DNA from: Tenacibaculum sp. SZ-18
Lineage (GTDB): Bacteria; Bacteroidota; Bacteroidia; Flavobacteriales; Flavobacteriaceae
Direction: 5' to 3'
Assembly (NCBI RefSeq): GCF_002813915.1
Contig: NZ_CP019335.1
Location: 3,207,777 to 3,271,776, forward strand
DNA length: 64,000 nucleotides
The stretch's first letter is position 1; each line of letters starts with the position of its first letter. A program made the position numbers and the translations under genes. This document shows, piece by piece, positions 1 through 9,594 of this stretch. A model generated the notes under the pieces. The model saw only the letters and a list, made by a program, of their open reading frames with translations. It did no database searches and was not told where the DNA came from.

Positions 1-423
1 TTTTCCTTTTGGTTTTAATATTTCAACACTATCATGAATTACAGATTTCAGATCTTGGTAATTAAGACAGTTGAGTCCTCCAAAATTGGAAAAAATAACA
101 TCAAAACCATTTTTAAATCTTTCTTGAGAAATATCTTTACTATTCAATACTTCAAAATGAAGGTTATCAAATGTGTTTTTAGATTGAGAAACGGCAATCA
201 TTCCTTCAGAAATATCTGTTGCGATAATTTTATGGCCTTTTTCTGCGAATGTAATTGCATCTTCTCCTGTTCCACAGTTTAATTCTAGTATATCTAGTGT
301 TTTATTTTGATTAAAAATAAAGTCTAAACTACCATATAATTTTTTTCGCTGCTCAACACCAATTTTAGTATTGGTGAAAGTATTATCATAAGTAGCAGCC
401 GCTATGTCGAAAAAACTATGCAT
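1..423 (-). CDS. SAM-dependent class I methyltransferase, C-terminus beyond window
   Basis: Partial gene: 141 codons are open from ATG at 423 to the left edge. The fold is shown by a Rossmann motif I (ILELNCGTGEDAI, near residues 42-54), an acidic loop (ATDIS) closing the second strand, and a motif IV-like FSNFGG. It resembles the Methyltransf_11/25 type, and the substrate is not evident. Its ATG overlaps the stop codon of the radical SAM gene upstream by 8 bp (ATGCATAG), so the two are probably translationally coupled. Co-transcription with a glycosyltransferase and a B12-radical SAM enzyme suggests modification of a glycan, lipid or secondary metabolite (inference). Confidence 0.85.
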   Translation of the reverse strand, partial: MHSFFDIAAATYDNTFTNTKIGVEQRKKLYGSLDFIFNQNKTLDILELNCGTGEDAITFAEKGHKIIATDISEGMIAVSQSKNTFDNLHFEVLNSKDISQERFKNGFDVIFSNFGGLNCLNYQDLKSVIHDSVEILKPKGK

Positions 424-1882
424 TCGTGTTTTGTAATCTTTTTAATTGCCTAGCCTGGATAATGGATGTAATACTATAATACGGTAACAAACAAATTAAT
501 CGTAACTCACTTTTCTTAATAGAAAATGGAGATTTTATAATTTTCTTTAAAAAGCTAATACCTTGACTTTTTCTAAAGATTTTATGGGTATATCGTTGTA
601 GTTTTTTATAAAACTTCGAGTTAAACGTTCCTTTAAACATCATTGCTAAATCATCAGAATCTGTCCAGTTCGCTTTCAATTTTAAATCTTCTTTCACCTT
701 TTCATAAAAAGGTGTTTCAGGTAAAGGATATGAAACAGACACTCCAATATTATCTGGCAACAAATCCTGTATCATTTTAATCGTAAGATTGATATCTTCT
801 TTTGTTTCATTTAAATATCCGTATTGGATAAAAAATGCAACTTTAACTCCTTTTTGTTTTAATAGTTTCGTAGCTTCTTCAATTTGTGCTATTGTAGTTC
901 CCTTATCCATAGCATCAAGTATTTTTTGAGAACCACTTTCCGCACCAATCCAAACTTCGGTTAATCCACTTTCTGCTAAAGCATCAATGGTATCTTCCTT
1001 TAAAAGTAAATCAGCTCTACTTTGAATATAATATCGGATTTTTAAATCTTGATCCTTTAATAAGGAATTAAATTCTTGAACCCAATTTGGCTTTAAGCCA
1101 AAAATATCATCGCACATCCAGAACTTACTCACTCCATGAGTTTCTTTTAAAAACTTAATGTGTTTTACGATGTATTCAGGTGAATGAGAATTGTATCTGT
1201 TACCATAAATTGGTTTTGCACACCAATTACATTTAAATGGACAACCTCTAGTTGTTGCTATGTTTAGTGTAAACTCATTTCCTCCTTTTTTCCAAATGCT
1301 TTTATAAGCATTCATATTGATCAAATCCCATGCTGGCATCGGGAAATCGTCTAACTGTTTGTAAACAATTCTTTTTCCAGTTGTTATAAACTCTCCTTCC
1401 TCATTCTTGTAAACAACTCCTTTGATATTATATAAATCTTCATTATTTTCAATAGCCGTTACCATTTCCTTTAAAGTAATCTCACCCTCTCCTTGAATGA
1501 TAAAATCCGCTCCTGCATTTAAATACTTTTCAGAGTGATCGGTAGCATCAGAACTACAAACTAATACCTTACATTTCCTTTTTTTCGCAAGTGCAATCAT
1601 TTCAAACGCGGCTTCACGCATTTTTGTTAAACACATCTTTGTGAGATAATTAAAACCGTCATCATAGATTGCGAACACATTTGGTTTATTATCATCTAAA
1701 AATGCTTCGACAGAGTTAATGTTATTTAACAAACATGTATCAAATAAACTCACACTGTAACCATTTTCTCTTAACAAAGAAGCTGTATATATAGTCCCTA
1801 AAGGAGGAAATGGTGTTTGATTATTCCATTGTTTTTCATCAAACGGATAAAAATATGAATTTGCTAATGCTACTTTAAACAT
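416..1882 (-). CDS. B12-binding-domain radical SAM protein
   Basis: About 490 aa. The N-terminus begins with a cobalamin-binding-like region (NSYFYPF, then PPLGTIYTASLL) and an IQGEGE motif before the radical SAM core. The cluster cysteines are in RGCPFKCNWC (CxxxCxxC, C218/C222/C225 counted from an alternative ATG four codons upstream). GAESGS and later core strands follow, with a basic C-terminal tail. Family members (BchE/HpnJ-like) catalyse radical methylations or rearrangements; the substrate here is unknown. I prefer the ATG at 1882, because it overlaps the preceding stop by 8 bp exactly like the next junction downstream; an upstream ATG at 1894 is possible. Confidence 0.9.
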   Translation of the reverse strand: MFKVALANSYFYPFDEKQWNNQTPFPPLGTIYTASLLRENGYSVSLFDTCLLNNINSVEAFLDDNKPNVFAIYDDGFNYLTKMCLTKMREAAFEMIALAKKRKCKVLVCSSDATDHSEKYLNAGADFIIQGEGEITLKEMVTAIENNEDLYNIKGVVYKNEEGEFITTGKRIVYKQLDDFPMPAWDLINMNAYKSIWKKGGNEFTLNIATTRGCPFKCNWCAKPIYGNRYNSHSPEYIVKHIKFLKETHGVSKFWMCDDIFGLKPNWVQEFNSLLKDQDLKIRYYIQSRADLLLKEDTIDALAESGLTEVWIGAESGSQKILDAMDKGTTIAQIEEATKLLKQKGVKVAFFIQYGYLNETKEDINLTIKMIQDLLPDNIGVSVSYPLPETPFYEKVKEDLKLKANWTDSDDLAMMFKGTFNSKFYKKLQRYTHKIFRKSQGISFLKKIIKSPFSIKKSELRLICLLPYYSITSIIQARQLKRLQNTNA

Positions 1883-2780
1883 TTTCCGGTTCAAGTTTTA
1901 TATAATATTTTTTTTCAATATTCTCGTATTTCTCATTTAATAAGTTTAGTACTTTCTTTTGAAAATTACTTGGGTGATGTTTTGACACATTCTCAGAAGA
2001 TTTAAATGCTATTTCAAAATCTTCTTTAGATAAATGATTAAATTTATTATTCCATTTTTTGATAGTAATCTTCATGAAAAAGCGTTCCAACTTATTTCCT
2101 AACTTCTTATTTAGAACTTTCTCTATACTGTTTGAAAAAAAGTTTTTCGAAATATTTTTAGTGTTTTCTGAATCGATTTTGAAATTTGGATAATAATCAT
2201 ATACCCATTGATTATTTCTCACAAAATCATGAAACATGTCTTTTCCATATGTTGGAATTAAAGTTACTATTTCAGTTGCTGTAAATCTATTTTGCTCTTC
2301 AATTTCTAGATGACCAGAACTCATAAAATAATTCACACAGAAGTACTTTTTTGAATTTAGAAGAAAGATTTTTTTATAAAGAATTAACAATGTTCGAGCG
2401 ATCCATAATCTGTTTTTATTTGTAATGATAAAAAAGTCTATATCGCTCTTATCTTCAAAGTATCCTTTTGATAATGAACCTGAAATACAAACGGAACTGA
2501 TGTATGGGAACTTAGATATTAGCTTGGAAATCTCCCATGCTTTAGGCATAATCAAATTAGCTTCCTCATTCCCTTTTTTACGTCTTGCAATTAATTCATC
2601 ATTGTTCGTTTCGGAATAAAATCCCTCGCTTTCTTGAATAACACCTTTTTCTTTTAAAACATTTAATTCTTCAAGTACTTTATCCTTTTCCTTTTTATTA
2701 GAAAAATAAAATATTTCGTCAGCAGTCAAAGGATATTTAAATATTGAAAAATATGAAATTACCTTTATTAAGTTGATCAT
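1875..2780 (-). CDS. nucleotidyltransferase-fold protein with N-terminal winged-helix-like region
   Basis: 301 aa. Residues 1-60 look like a winged helix (YPLTADEIFYFS, then LEELNVLKEKGVIQ). Residues about 98-120 carry the polymerase-beta/MNT signature: GSLSKGYF followed by SDIDFFII, with probable metal ligands D113 and D115. The rest is helical and Lys-rich. It may transfer a nucleotide to a small molecule or protein, or be a regulatory NTase; nothing in the sequence decides this. It overlaps the glycosyltransferase upstream by 4 bp (ATGA) and the radical SAM gene downstream by 8 bp, so it belongs to the same operon. Confidence 0.75.
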   Translation of the reverse strand: MINLIKVISYFSIFKYPLTADEIFYFSNKKEKDKVLEELNVLKEKGVIQESEGFYSETNNDELIARRKKGNEEANLIMPKAWEISKLISKFPYISSVCISGSLSKGYFEDKSDIDFFIITNKNRLWIARTLLILYKKIFLLNSKKYFCVNYFMSSGHLEIEEQNRFTATEIVTLIPTYGKDMFHDFVRNNQWVYDYYPNFKIDSENTKNISKNFFSNSIEKVLNKKLGNKLERFFMKITIKKWNNKFNHLSKEDFEIAFKSSENVSKHHPSNFQKKVLNLLNEKYENIEKKYYIKLEPENV

Positions 2781-3592
2781 TTATTTAGTTGTAAAAGGGT
2801 TTGTTTGTTTACTTCATCTCTTTGTTTATCGAAAAACCAACCCCATTTATTAAAATATTTTATTGCATTTCTAATATGATGAATCAACATTTTAGTACTT
2901 CGGTATGATTCTTTATTATAGCCATGGTAGACAAAAGTTTCAGAGAAAAAATAAGTTTTTGAAATTTTCCCAATTCTTCTCGTTAAATCTAAATCTTCAA
3001 AGTATAAGAAAAAGCGCTCATCAAAACCATTAACTTTTTCTAAAACACTAGTTTTAGCAAACATAAAACACCCTGAAATATAAGGAATTTCTATGTTACG
3101 ATTATAACTAAAACTTCTTAACTCATAATTGTTGTTGTGTTTACTAGTGATTTTCTTACTAGGTAAAAACCTTCGAATCATTAAATTCTTTGGCTCAGGA
3201 ATTAATTTACACAAGTATTGTAAATCTCCATTTGGGAACAATACTTTCGGGCTACACATTCCGATTTCAGGATTACTATTCATAAAACTTACCAGTGAAC
3301 TTAAGGTTCCTTGGTTAAATCTGATATCTGGATTTAATATCACATGATAATCCGACCCAAGTTGAACTGATTTATTTATAGCAATATTATGTGCTCTGCC
3401 ATATCCTAAGTTTTTATTATTGAACTTATAATCAACTCTATCAATATTTGAAAAATATTTAGCATTGCTTTCTTCCGAATTGTCTATTACAAACACCTGA
3501 ATTTTTCCATTGTAAAACATTAAATCATTCAGTAACTCTTGTACTTGACTTATATTGTTGTAAATTACTATTGATGCAGTTAAGAAACTCAA
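2777..3592 (-). CDS. family 2 glycosyltransferase (rhamnosyltransferase-like)
   Basis: 271 aa, GT-A fold. It has an N-terminal ASIVIYNN strand, VIDNSEES, then NLGYGRAHNIAI, and the DxD-like NPD at residues 87-89 that binds the nucleotide-sugar metal. SGCFMFA and a GFDERFFLYFEDLDLTRR acceptor/base motif follow. This pattern is typical of WcaA/rhamnosyltransferase-type enzymes of surface polysaccharide synthesis. The start is TTG: the frame has no ATG between an upstream stop and the conserved N-terminus. It is the first gene of the operon 3592-1, lying just after a minus-strand terminator. A TTTATTTG box about 12 nt upstream could be the promoter, giving an almost leaderless mRNA. Confidence 0.9.
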   Translation of the reverse strand: MSFLTASIVIYNNISQVQELLNDLMFYNGKIQVFVIDNSEESNAKYFSNIDRVDYKFNNKNLGYGRAHNIAINKSVQLGSDYHVILNPDIRFNQGTLSSLVSFMNSNPEIGMCSPKVLFPNGDLQYLCKLIPEPKNLMIRRFLPSKKITSKHNNNYELRSFSYNRNIEIPYISGCFMFAKTSVLEKVNGFDERFFLYFEDLDLTRRIGKISKTYFFSETFVYHGYNKESYRSTKMLIHHIRNAIKYFNKWGWFFDKQRDEVNKQTLLQLNK

Positions 3593-3633
3593 GGTTGATT
3601 CAAATAAAAAACTAAGTTAGCGTGAATTTCTCT

Positions 3634-3677
3634 AAAATAAAAAACCTCTAGCCATATTTTGAAAACTAAGCTAGAGG
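3634..3677 (-). terminator. rho-independent terminator (minus strand)
   Basis: Stem CCTCTAGC (3645-3652) pairs with GCTAGAGG (3670-3677) and is followed on the minus strand by a T-rich run (3644-3634). It would end transcription from the amidohydrolase at 4015-5748 and insulate the glycosyltransferase operon. Confidence 0.75.
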
Positions 3678-4014
3678 TTATATTTATTTGTTTCTATAAA
3701 AGTAGTTTCTTTTTCTCGTTAATTTATAATTTATCATAATAAGACACTTTCTTCGATACTTTTACTAGTAAATTTTAATAGTAAACCTTAATATTAAGGA
3801 GATTTTTTTAAAATATTACTTATAAATTAGTTATGTAAATTTTCAAAAAAAAGAACATTAATACTAACTATGCAAAGAATTTTATATGGATCTTTAAATA
3901 ATATCCCATCAAAATTATTTACATAGCTTTTTAGTAATTATTAGAATTGAATTTAAGGGATCTTTATAATGAAAAAGTTTATCAAATTAAATATCCATGA
4001 AAAATGAATTTAAA
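3678..4014. other. intergenic, no gene seen
   Basis: About 340 bp of very AT-rich DNA. It is the 3' untranslated stretch between the amidohydrolase stop and the terminator at 3634-3677. I see no ORF with protein-like composition and no repeat. Confidence 0.6.
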
Positions 4015-5748
4015 TTAACGCAAATAAACGGGTTCTCCATCCTTTATTGTTTCTATTACCTTCAAATTCTCTAATTCAGAAGTCTTAATTTTTAATGGGT
4101 TTTTATCTAAAATGACAAAATCTGCAACTTTACCTTTCTCAATTGTACCTTTTGACGCTTCCTCAAAATGTTGGTATGCCGCCCAATCAGTAAGCGCTTT
4201 TAAACCGATATAAGCAGAAACTCTCTCATCAGGTCCAATTATATCACCACTTCTTGAAACTCGAGTTACTGTCGCCGAAAGAACACGTATTGAGCTCGGT
4301 AGTGCGACAGGAGCATCGTGATGAGAAGTGAATTTTAAGCCATATTTAAGTGCTGTATTTGTCGGAGATATTTTGTAAGCTCTTTCTTTACCTAGAACAG
4401 AATTAACATGCCAGTCACCCCAATAAAAGGTATGCATCGGGAAAAATGAAGGGAAGATCTTTTCTTTAGCAAAGCGTTCTACTTGATCTTCTCTTGCTGT
4501 TTGTGCATGAATTATTATAGTTCTTCTATCATTATTTCCAAACTCTTTATTTGCTCGAGTTACAGCTTTTAAATATTGATCAATAGCAGCATCACCATTA
4601 CAATGAGACATAATCTGCCAATTATTTTGATATGCATCAGCTACATGTTTGTATGCTTCCTCATCACTCATACTTTCGTATCCGTGATAATCTTTCCCTT
4701 CTCCTTCCGGTGGTTTATGATATGCATGAGTCAACCATGCAGTTTTTCCTTGAGGTGAACCATCTAAGTTTAATTTTACACCACCTACTCTGTATTTGTT
4801 AATATATTTGTTTCCTTGATATTTACTTGTTGCAGCAACTCTGTTACTTAATATATCTGGATAAGAAACAATATCTAATATTAAAGAGTTGCTTTTCGAA
4901 GCGCGTTCCATAGCAGCTGTACCATCTGGTGTACTTCGACCCTCCTGAGCTGTAGTATAACCAAAGCTTGCATATAATTTTTGTCCTTTCACCAACATTT
5001 CGTCTTGTAACTCTGTGGTCATTTTAGGTAAAAACTTTGCTATTAAAACATTAAAGTGGGCGATTTCTTCTAGAACTCCATTAGGCTCATTGCTTCCTTC
5101 CATCCTCCGAATTTTTCCACCTTTTGGATCTTGAGTATTGGCATTGTAACCAACAAGTTCCAGTGCTTTTGAATTTACCACCGATAAATGGCCTGATTGA
5201 TGAATAATAATTACGGGATATTCCTCAGAGATTTCATCTAGATCATTTTTAGTTGGGTACCTATCCAATTGTGAATCGTCATAACCAAAACCAATTACCC
5301 AGCCAGTTTTTTTAATAAAATCTGAATTTTTACTTATCCAATCTTTCAGTAATTTTTTAATATCTTCTACTGTATTTGCCTCTCCATCTGGGGCTGGTAA
5401 AAGATTCGCCGAAAGAGCTTGAAGGCCAACATTAAAAACATGACCATGCCCATCGATAAACCCAGGTAGCATAGTTTTTCCATTAAGATTATGTTCTTTA
5501 GCTTTGCCTTTAAAACGACTCATAGCATCCTTTTTAGCACCTGCAAAAATTATCTTGCCCTCTCTCTGGACTACTGACTCTACATATTCTGGTTTGTCAC
5601 CTCTCATAGTAATGATATCTCCACCAAAATAAATAGTTTGATTTAGTTGGTAAGGTTTTGCAATTGGCTTTTCTTTTTGATCAGTTTTGCAAGCAACTGC
5701 CGAGGCAATAACTAACAACGATATCAGGATTTTTTTCATAATTTTCAA
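4015..5748 (-). CDS. YtcJ-like amidohydrolase, lipoprotein
   Basis: 577 aa. A lipoprotein signal ends at the lipobox ASAVAC (Cys20), so the enzyme is probably anchored in the envelope. The amidohydrolase family 3 architecture follows: FGGDIITM opens the beta-sandwich, and GFIDGHGH (H101, H103) supplies the first metal ligands. HQSGH, MSHCNGDAA and IIHAQ give further ligand or active-site histidines, with TSHHDAP near the end and KGKVADFVILDKNPL closing the sandwich. The substrate is unknown, possibly N-acyl or cyclic amides. It is related in architecture to the enzyme at 6323-8068 but separated from it by 574 bp and clearly diverged. Confidence 0.9.
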   Translation of the reverse strand: MKIMKKILISLLVIASAVACKTDQKEKPIAKPYQLNQTIYFGGDIITMRGDKPEYVESVVQREGKIIFAGAKKDAMSRFKGKAKEHNLNGKTMLPGFIDGHGHVFNVGLQALSANLLPAPDGEANTVEDIKKLLKDWISKNSDFIKKTGWVIGFGYDDSQLDRYPTKNDLDEISEEYPVIIIHQSGHLSVVNSKALELVGYNANTQDPKGGKIRRMEGSNEPNGVLEEIAHFNVLIAKFLPKMTTELQDEMLVKGQKLYASFGYTTAQEGRSTPDGTAAMERASKSNSLILDIVSYPDILSNRVAATSKYQGNKYINKYRVGGVKLNLDGSPQGKTAWLTHAYHKPPEGEGKDYHGYESMSDEEAYKHVADAYQNNWQIMSHCNGDAAIDQYLKAVTRANKEFGNNDRRTIIIHAQTAREDQVERFAKEKIFPSFFPMHTFYWGDWHVNSVLGKERAYKISPTNTALKYGLKFTSHHDAPVALPSSIRVLSATVTRVSRSGDIIGPDERVSAYIGLKALTDWAAYQHFEEASKGTIEKGKVADFVILDKNPLKIKTSELENLKVIETIKDGEPVYLR

Positions 5749-6322
5749 TATTTAACTTGTTCTTATTTTACCCTTATTAACTGTAATAAAGTTTTTTACA
5801 TATAAACTAATTGTTGAATTTAAAATGCTCTAGAATTTAATTGAGTTCAAAATAAAATCCCTTTTTAAAAACTAAAGCAAATCTAAAGGCTGTCTTACTT
5901 TTTAAGATAATTCATTTAAGTACATGAACACTATTTAACAAAACAACGAACTTGAGAAAGATAATAATTTGATTCAAAGCGTCTATGAAAAAAAATCATT
6001 CTATTTTTTTTAGTATAAATTATACTATCCTTATTAATGAAAGCAAATTGATAAACATAAATACAAAATTTTAGTTTTCCTGAATGAATTAATTTATTAT
6101 GTAGATCATATATAAACGAGTTAACTTCAAAGAACCTATTATTCGAATAAATCTAAATTTAGGTAAAGAGATAAAAAACTAACAAAAACGATTCGATAAT
6201 TTCTCTTAATATTTAAACCTATCATAAACTACGATCAAAATAATTTTTCTAAAAAAATATACAAATCGTTAAAATTAATTTCTAATCAATACTATAACAA
6301 ATTAATACAAAGCAGAATTACT
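5749..6322. other. intergenic, no gene seen
   Basis: 574 bp of extremely AT-rich DNA between the two amidohydrolase genes. It contains no ORF of protein-like composition, no clear terminator hairpin and no convincing TAnnTTTG promoter. It presumably carries the promoter of the 4015-5748 gene. Confidence 0.6.
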
Positions 6323-8068
6323 TTATCTACCACCTTTTAAGTTATTACTCTTAATAATATTAAAATCACCTTCAAAAATGGTTGCTTTAACTTTTATATC
6401 CTTAATCTTAATTGGATCTATTTTAAAAGGATTACTATCTAAAATAACGAAGTTAGCTTTTTTACCTTTTTCGAGAGAACCAATTTTGTTTTCCAAATTT
6501 AATGTCCTTGCAGCATCAATTGTAATAGCCTTCATTGCTGTATAAACATCTACTTTTTGATCTTGGGACAATTTACTATTTTGTGATGTTACTCTGTTTA
6601 TTGCTGTCCAAGCCAAAGTCAACGGTTCCATTGGCGCCATAGAAAAATCTGAATGGTAAGATGTTGGAATATTTCTTTTTGCCAGAGAATTAATTCTTAC
6701 TAGATACTCTCCTCTTGCCTTTCCTAATCCATTTGAGGAATATTTATCAGCAAGGGCCCACAAATAGTAAGGATTTACTGAAGCCTCAACTCCCATATCT
6801 GCAATTTGTTGGGCCATCTCATCAGAAAAATAACCCATGTGATGTAAGGTAAATCTATGATCAATTCTTGGTTTATTTTTTTGATCAATTTCTAAATAGT
6901 CTAATACTTGCTGAATTCCTTTATCTCCATTTGAATGTACATGTATTTTGTATCCATTCTCCCAGTACATACTTATTTGCTTCTGAAATAAAGGTAAAGG
7001 AGTCATCCATTCTCCGTTGTGACCATCTTCGTAAGCCTCTTTCATCTGCATTAACTGCGAATATATAGCTCCGTCAGAGAATAATTTAACCTGTTTTGGT
7101 AAAAAATGGATATTTTCAGTGTCATATGTGTCTGCTAATGTTTCCATAAATGACATTGCTTCTTTATTTCCTCCTTTCATACCATATAACTGAGTTCCTG
7201 ATGGAATTAAATATACGTCGTAAGGCGGTTTCGTATCCATTAACTTCTTGAGCAATTGATATTCTCCATTAAAGTCAGAGCTTGGGAAACCTGGTTCTGC
7301 TATAGTTGTAATTCCATTTTTTTGAATTAATTGTGACATAATACCTAACCCTTTCATATATCTATTAGGTTCCAACATAATAGGTGCCATTTTTGGAACC
7401 AATGCTAACCAACCACCTTCAAAAAAATGTCCTCTTTCCCAATCAACTTGAACGTTTCCTTTGAAATCTTCTTTTTTAATTCCTAATAATGCTATAGCTG
7501 CATCATTTAGAAATATTTCATGAAATGAACGGTGAATTAAACCCACAGGAACATCACCTGCTAGTTCATTGAGTAATTCTCTAGACATGTCACCGTGCCA
7601 TAATTGGTGATAACCCCAAATAAAAAAGAATTGATCTTTATTTCCTTTTTTCGAAACAACTTCTTTTAATCTTTTAATGTAATTATCATGTCCGTCAATT
7701 CCTTTTTTTACCTCACCGGGAAGCACCCAGTCATATGGCGCCATAATTTCATTTGGCAACATTGTGGCAGCTAAAGAGGGATGCACATGCGGCTCTATAA
7801 AACCAGGCATTAATGTATTTCTGCCTAATCTATGAGGTTTTGCTTTTGGATACATTTTATTAGCCTCTGATTCGGAACCAACAAATACTATTTTGTCATA
7901 ACTCGAGACCACTGCCTCTACCATATAATTTTTAGAATCAGCCATTGTAATAATATCTCCTCCGTAATACTTGACAAGGCCTTTATCGTAATTTTCACTT
8001 TCTTTTTTTTCTTCTCTACAACCAATAAAAATAGTTGCGACAAAAAGTAATTGGAATATAGTTTTCAT
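6323..8068 (-). CDS. second YtcJ-like amidohydrolase, lipoprotein
   Basis: 581 aa. The signal peptide is followed by the lipobox FIGC (Cys17). Family 3 amidohydrolase motifs are present: YYGGDIITM, GFIEPHVHP (H94, H96), HRSFHE, KIHVHSNGD, RFTLHHMG, SYHSDF and a closing KGKKANFVILDSNPF. It replaces the usual DGHGH with EPHVH, so its metal site or substrate range may differ from that of its neighbour. The gene lies 15 bp downstream of a small lipoprotein gene and is probably co-transcribed with it and with the VOC protein (9114 to 6323). Confidence 0.9.
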   Translation of the reverse strand: MKTIFQLLFVATIFIGCREEKKESENYDKGLVKYYGGDIITMADSKNYMVEAVVSSYDKIVFVGSESEANKMYPKAKPHRLGRNTLMPGFIEPHVHPSLAATMLPNEIMAPYDWVLPGEVKKGIDGHDNYIKRLKEVVSKKGNKDQFFFIWGYHQLWHGDMSRELLNELAGDVPVGLIHRSFHEIFLNDAAIALLGIKKEDFKGNVQVDWERGHFFEGGWLALVPKMAPIMLEPNRYMKGLGIMSQLIQKNGITTIAEPGFPSSDFNGEYQLLKKLMDTKPPYDVYLIPSGTQLYGMKGGNKEAMSFMETLADTYDTENIHFLPKQVKLFSDGAIYSQLMQMKEAYEDGHNGEWMTPLPLFQKQISMYWENGYKIHVHSNGDKGIQQVLDYLEIDQKNKPRIDHRFTLHHMGYFSDEMAQQIADMGVEASVNPYYLWALADKYSSNGLGKARGEYLVRINSLAKRNIPTSYHSDFSMAPMEPLTLAWTAINRVTSQNSKLSQDQKVDVYTAMKAITIDAARTLNLENKIGSLEKGKKANFVILDSNPFKIDPIKIKDIKVKATIFEGDFNIIKSNNLKGGR

Positions 8069-8083
8069 TTGAAATGGTTTATT

Positions 8084-8263
8084 TTATAATCTTCCTCCAT
8101 TGTAAATATTTAAATCTACATGAGGCTTAACTTTCGGACCATTTGGACCCCAAGTAACATTAACTCCTGCATTAGTTCCCCATCTAGCACTAGAACAGCT
8201 TTCTAAAACAATTGAAAGAATAATTAAGGATAAAATTAGTACTGTTTTACGAGAAGTTTTCAT
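8084..8263 (-). CDS. small conserved-looking lipoprotein, unknown function
   Basis: 59 aa from the preferred ATG at 8263; a start at 8287 would overlap the previous gene and add residues before the signal peptide. A signal sequence ends at lipobox VLESC. The mature part is only about 35 residues, glycine- and proline-rich, with WGPNGPKVKPHVDLNIYNGGRL-like character (quoted here only as WGPNGPKVKP and LNIYNGGR). I do not recognise a named family. It sits 5 bp after the VOC gene and 15 bp before the amidohydrolase gene, so it is part of their operon. Confidence 0.7.
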   Translation of the reverse strand: MKTSRKTVLILSLIILSIVLESCSSARWGTNAGVNVTWGPNGPKVKPHVDLNIYNGGRL

Positions 8264-8268
8264 AATTT

Positions 8269-9114
8269 CTATTTTTTTTGAACACATAAGACTGCACCGT
8301 TAGGATCTTGAAATATAGCTAGTTTCCCAGATCTTACCGATACTTTAGGAGATAGTATTACGGTTCCTCCTTTTTTTGTAACTACTGAAACAAGATTGCT
8401 TGGATTTGAATTATATAAGTATGGAACCCACTGCGATCCTTGATTAATTACAGGATTATTAATCATACCTGCAACATCTTTATCATTACTTTTAAATATC
8501 CAATATGGCTTTCCATCCACTTCCAACTTCTTTACAGTAATGTTAAAGTTATTTTGATAAAACTCTTTAGAATCTTTAACATTACTTGACCACAATTCAA
8601 CACCAATCCAAGCTCCATTTATGGTTTTATCTTTTAATGTAGAAGATGGTATTTCGGTAATGAATGCAAATTCTTCTCCCTGTGGGGTTTCTAAAACTAC
8701 TTGTTTTCCTCTACCAGGAAGTTTAAGGGGTTTTCCGACTAGCTTACAACCTGATACAATAGCAAATTTTACTTTACGTTTCATTTCTTTTGCGTTGGTG
8801 ATTAAAGATGTAATCCATGTAGAAGATTTGGCCTGTTTTACCTCAATAACACCTCCAATAACTTCCTTATCATTTGTTATTAGAGCATATTTAAGCCCCT
8901 TAAAATTATAAATTTCAAAAGACCAACCAAATACACTTGTATAAAACTGCTTCGAACTTTCTATATCTGGTGTGATTAAGTCATGCCATAGAGTTTTTGA
9001 GGTATCAGTTGTCAACACATTATCTGACTTGTGCAGAAGTTCTTCCGAAAACACTTTATAACTGTTGGTTAAAGTAGTCAGAACAAAAATTATAAAAATA
9101 TTGGTTGCCTTCAT
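8269..9114 (-). CDS. secreted protein with two VOC (glyoxalase-like) domains
   Basis: 281 aa. An N-terminal hydrophobic signal (to about residue 20) is followed by two vicinal-oxygen-chelate repeats. The first starts at LWHDLITPDIESSKQFY with FGWSFEIY, and the second at WIGVELWSSNVKDSKEFY. The C-terminal half ends in IFQDPNGAVLCVQ, the usual closing strand. Paired VOC modules like this bind a metal and small molecule, and no specific activity can be named. It is the first gene of the 9114-6323 minus-strand group. Confidence 0.85.
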   Translation of the reverse strand: MKATNIFIIFVLTTLTNSYKVFSEELLHKSDNVLTTDTSKTLWHDLITPDIESSKQFYTSVFGWSFEIYNFKGLKYALITNDKEVIGGVIEVKQAKSSTWITSLITNAKEMKRKVKFAIVSGCKLVGKPLKLPGRGKQVVLETPQGEEFAFITEIPSSTLKDKTINGAWIGVELWSSNVKDSKEFYQNNFNITVKKLEVDGKPYWIFKSNDKDVAGMINNPVINQGSQWVPYLYNSNPSNLVSVVTKKGGTVILSPKVSVRSGKLAIFQDPNGAVLCVQKK

Positions 9115-9594
9115 GAGAATTTAACATTTGTAAGGAATATATTTTTTTGTTTAAAATAGGCAAATTATCCAATAAATCAAACTCTTAAAACCTTTAAATT
9201 AACTAAACTCTTTTTCGATTAAAAGAAATCTAAATTAAATATAATTTTAGCATTGCCCATTTAATGGAACTTCAAAACCAAATTTAACCTATCTCCTGAT
9301 TTAACATTGCTGATTTAAATCAATTATAAAAGTCATAATCACAATGCATGCAGATACTGAATATAGTTTTAGTAACACATTTTTTTTCTGTTAATTTAAT
9401 TCAACATACAATCTATTTAAATTAAACTAATTAAGTTAAATAAATGATGCCTTAGAAAAATTAACAATCAAAATAATGGCAGGAAAAAACCAATAAAAAC
9501 AAGTAAAAAAATAATTATGGTATAATTAAACTTATTTTTATTGTGATTTATTCAAAAAACAATTAATTTTAAATTGTTAAAATTTATTAAAATT
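9115..9594. other. divergent intergenic region, no gene seen
   Basis: About 480 bp of AT-rich DNA between the VOC gene (minus) and the cystatin-like gene (plus). It must contain both promoters, but I cannot place either with confidence. Confidence 0.5.

Noticed and set aside
34..282. 82-aa plus-strand ORF
   Set aside because: Antisense shadow of the partial methyltransferase, whose frame shows clear Rossmann motifs.
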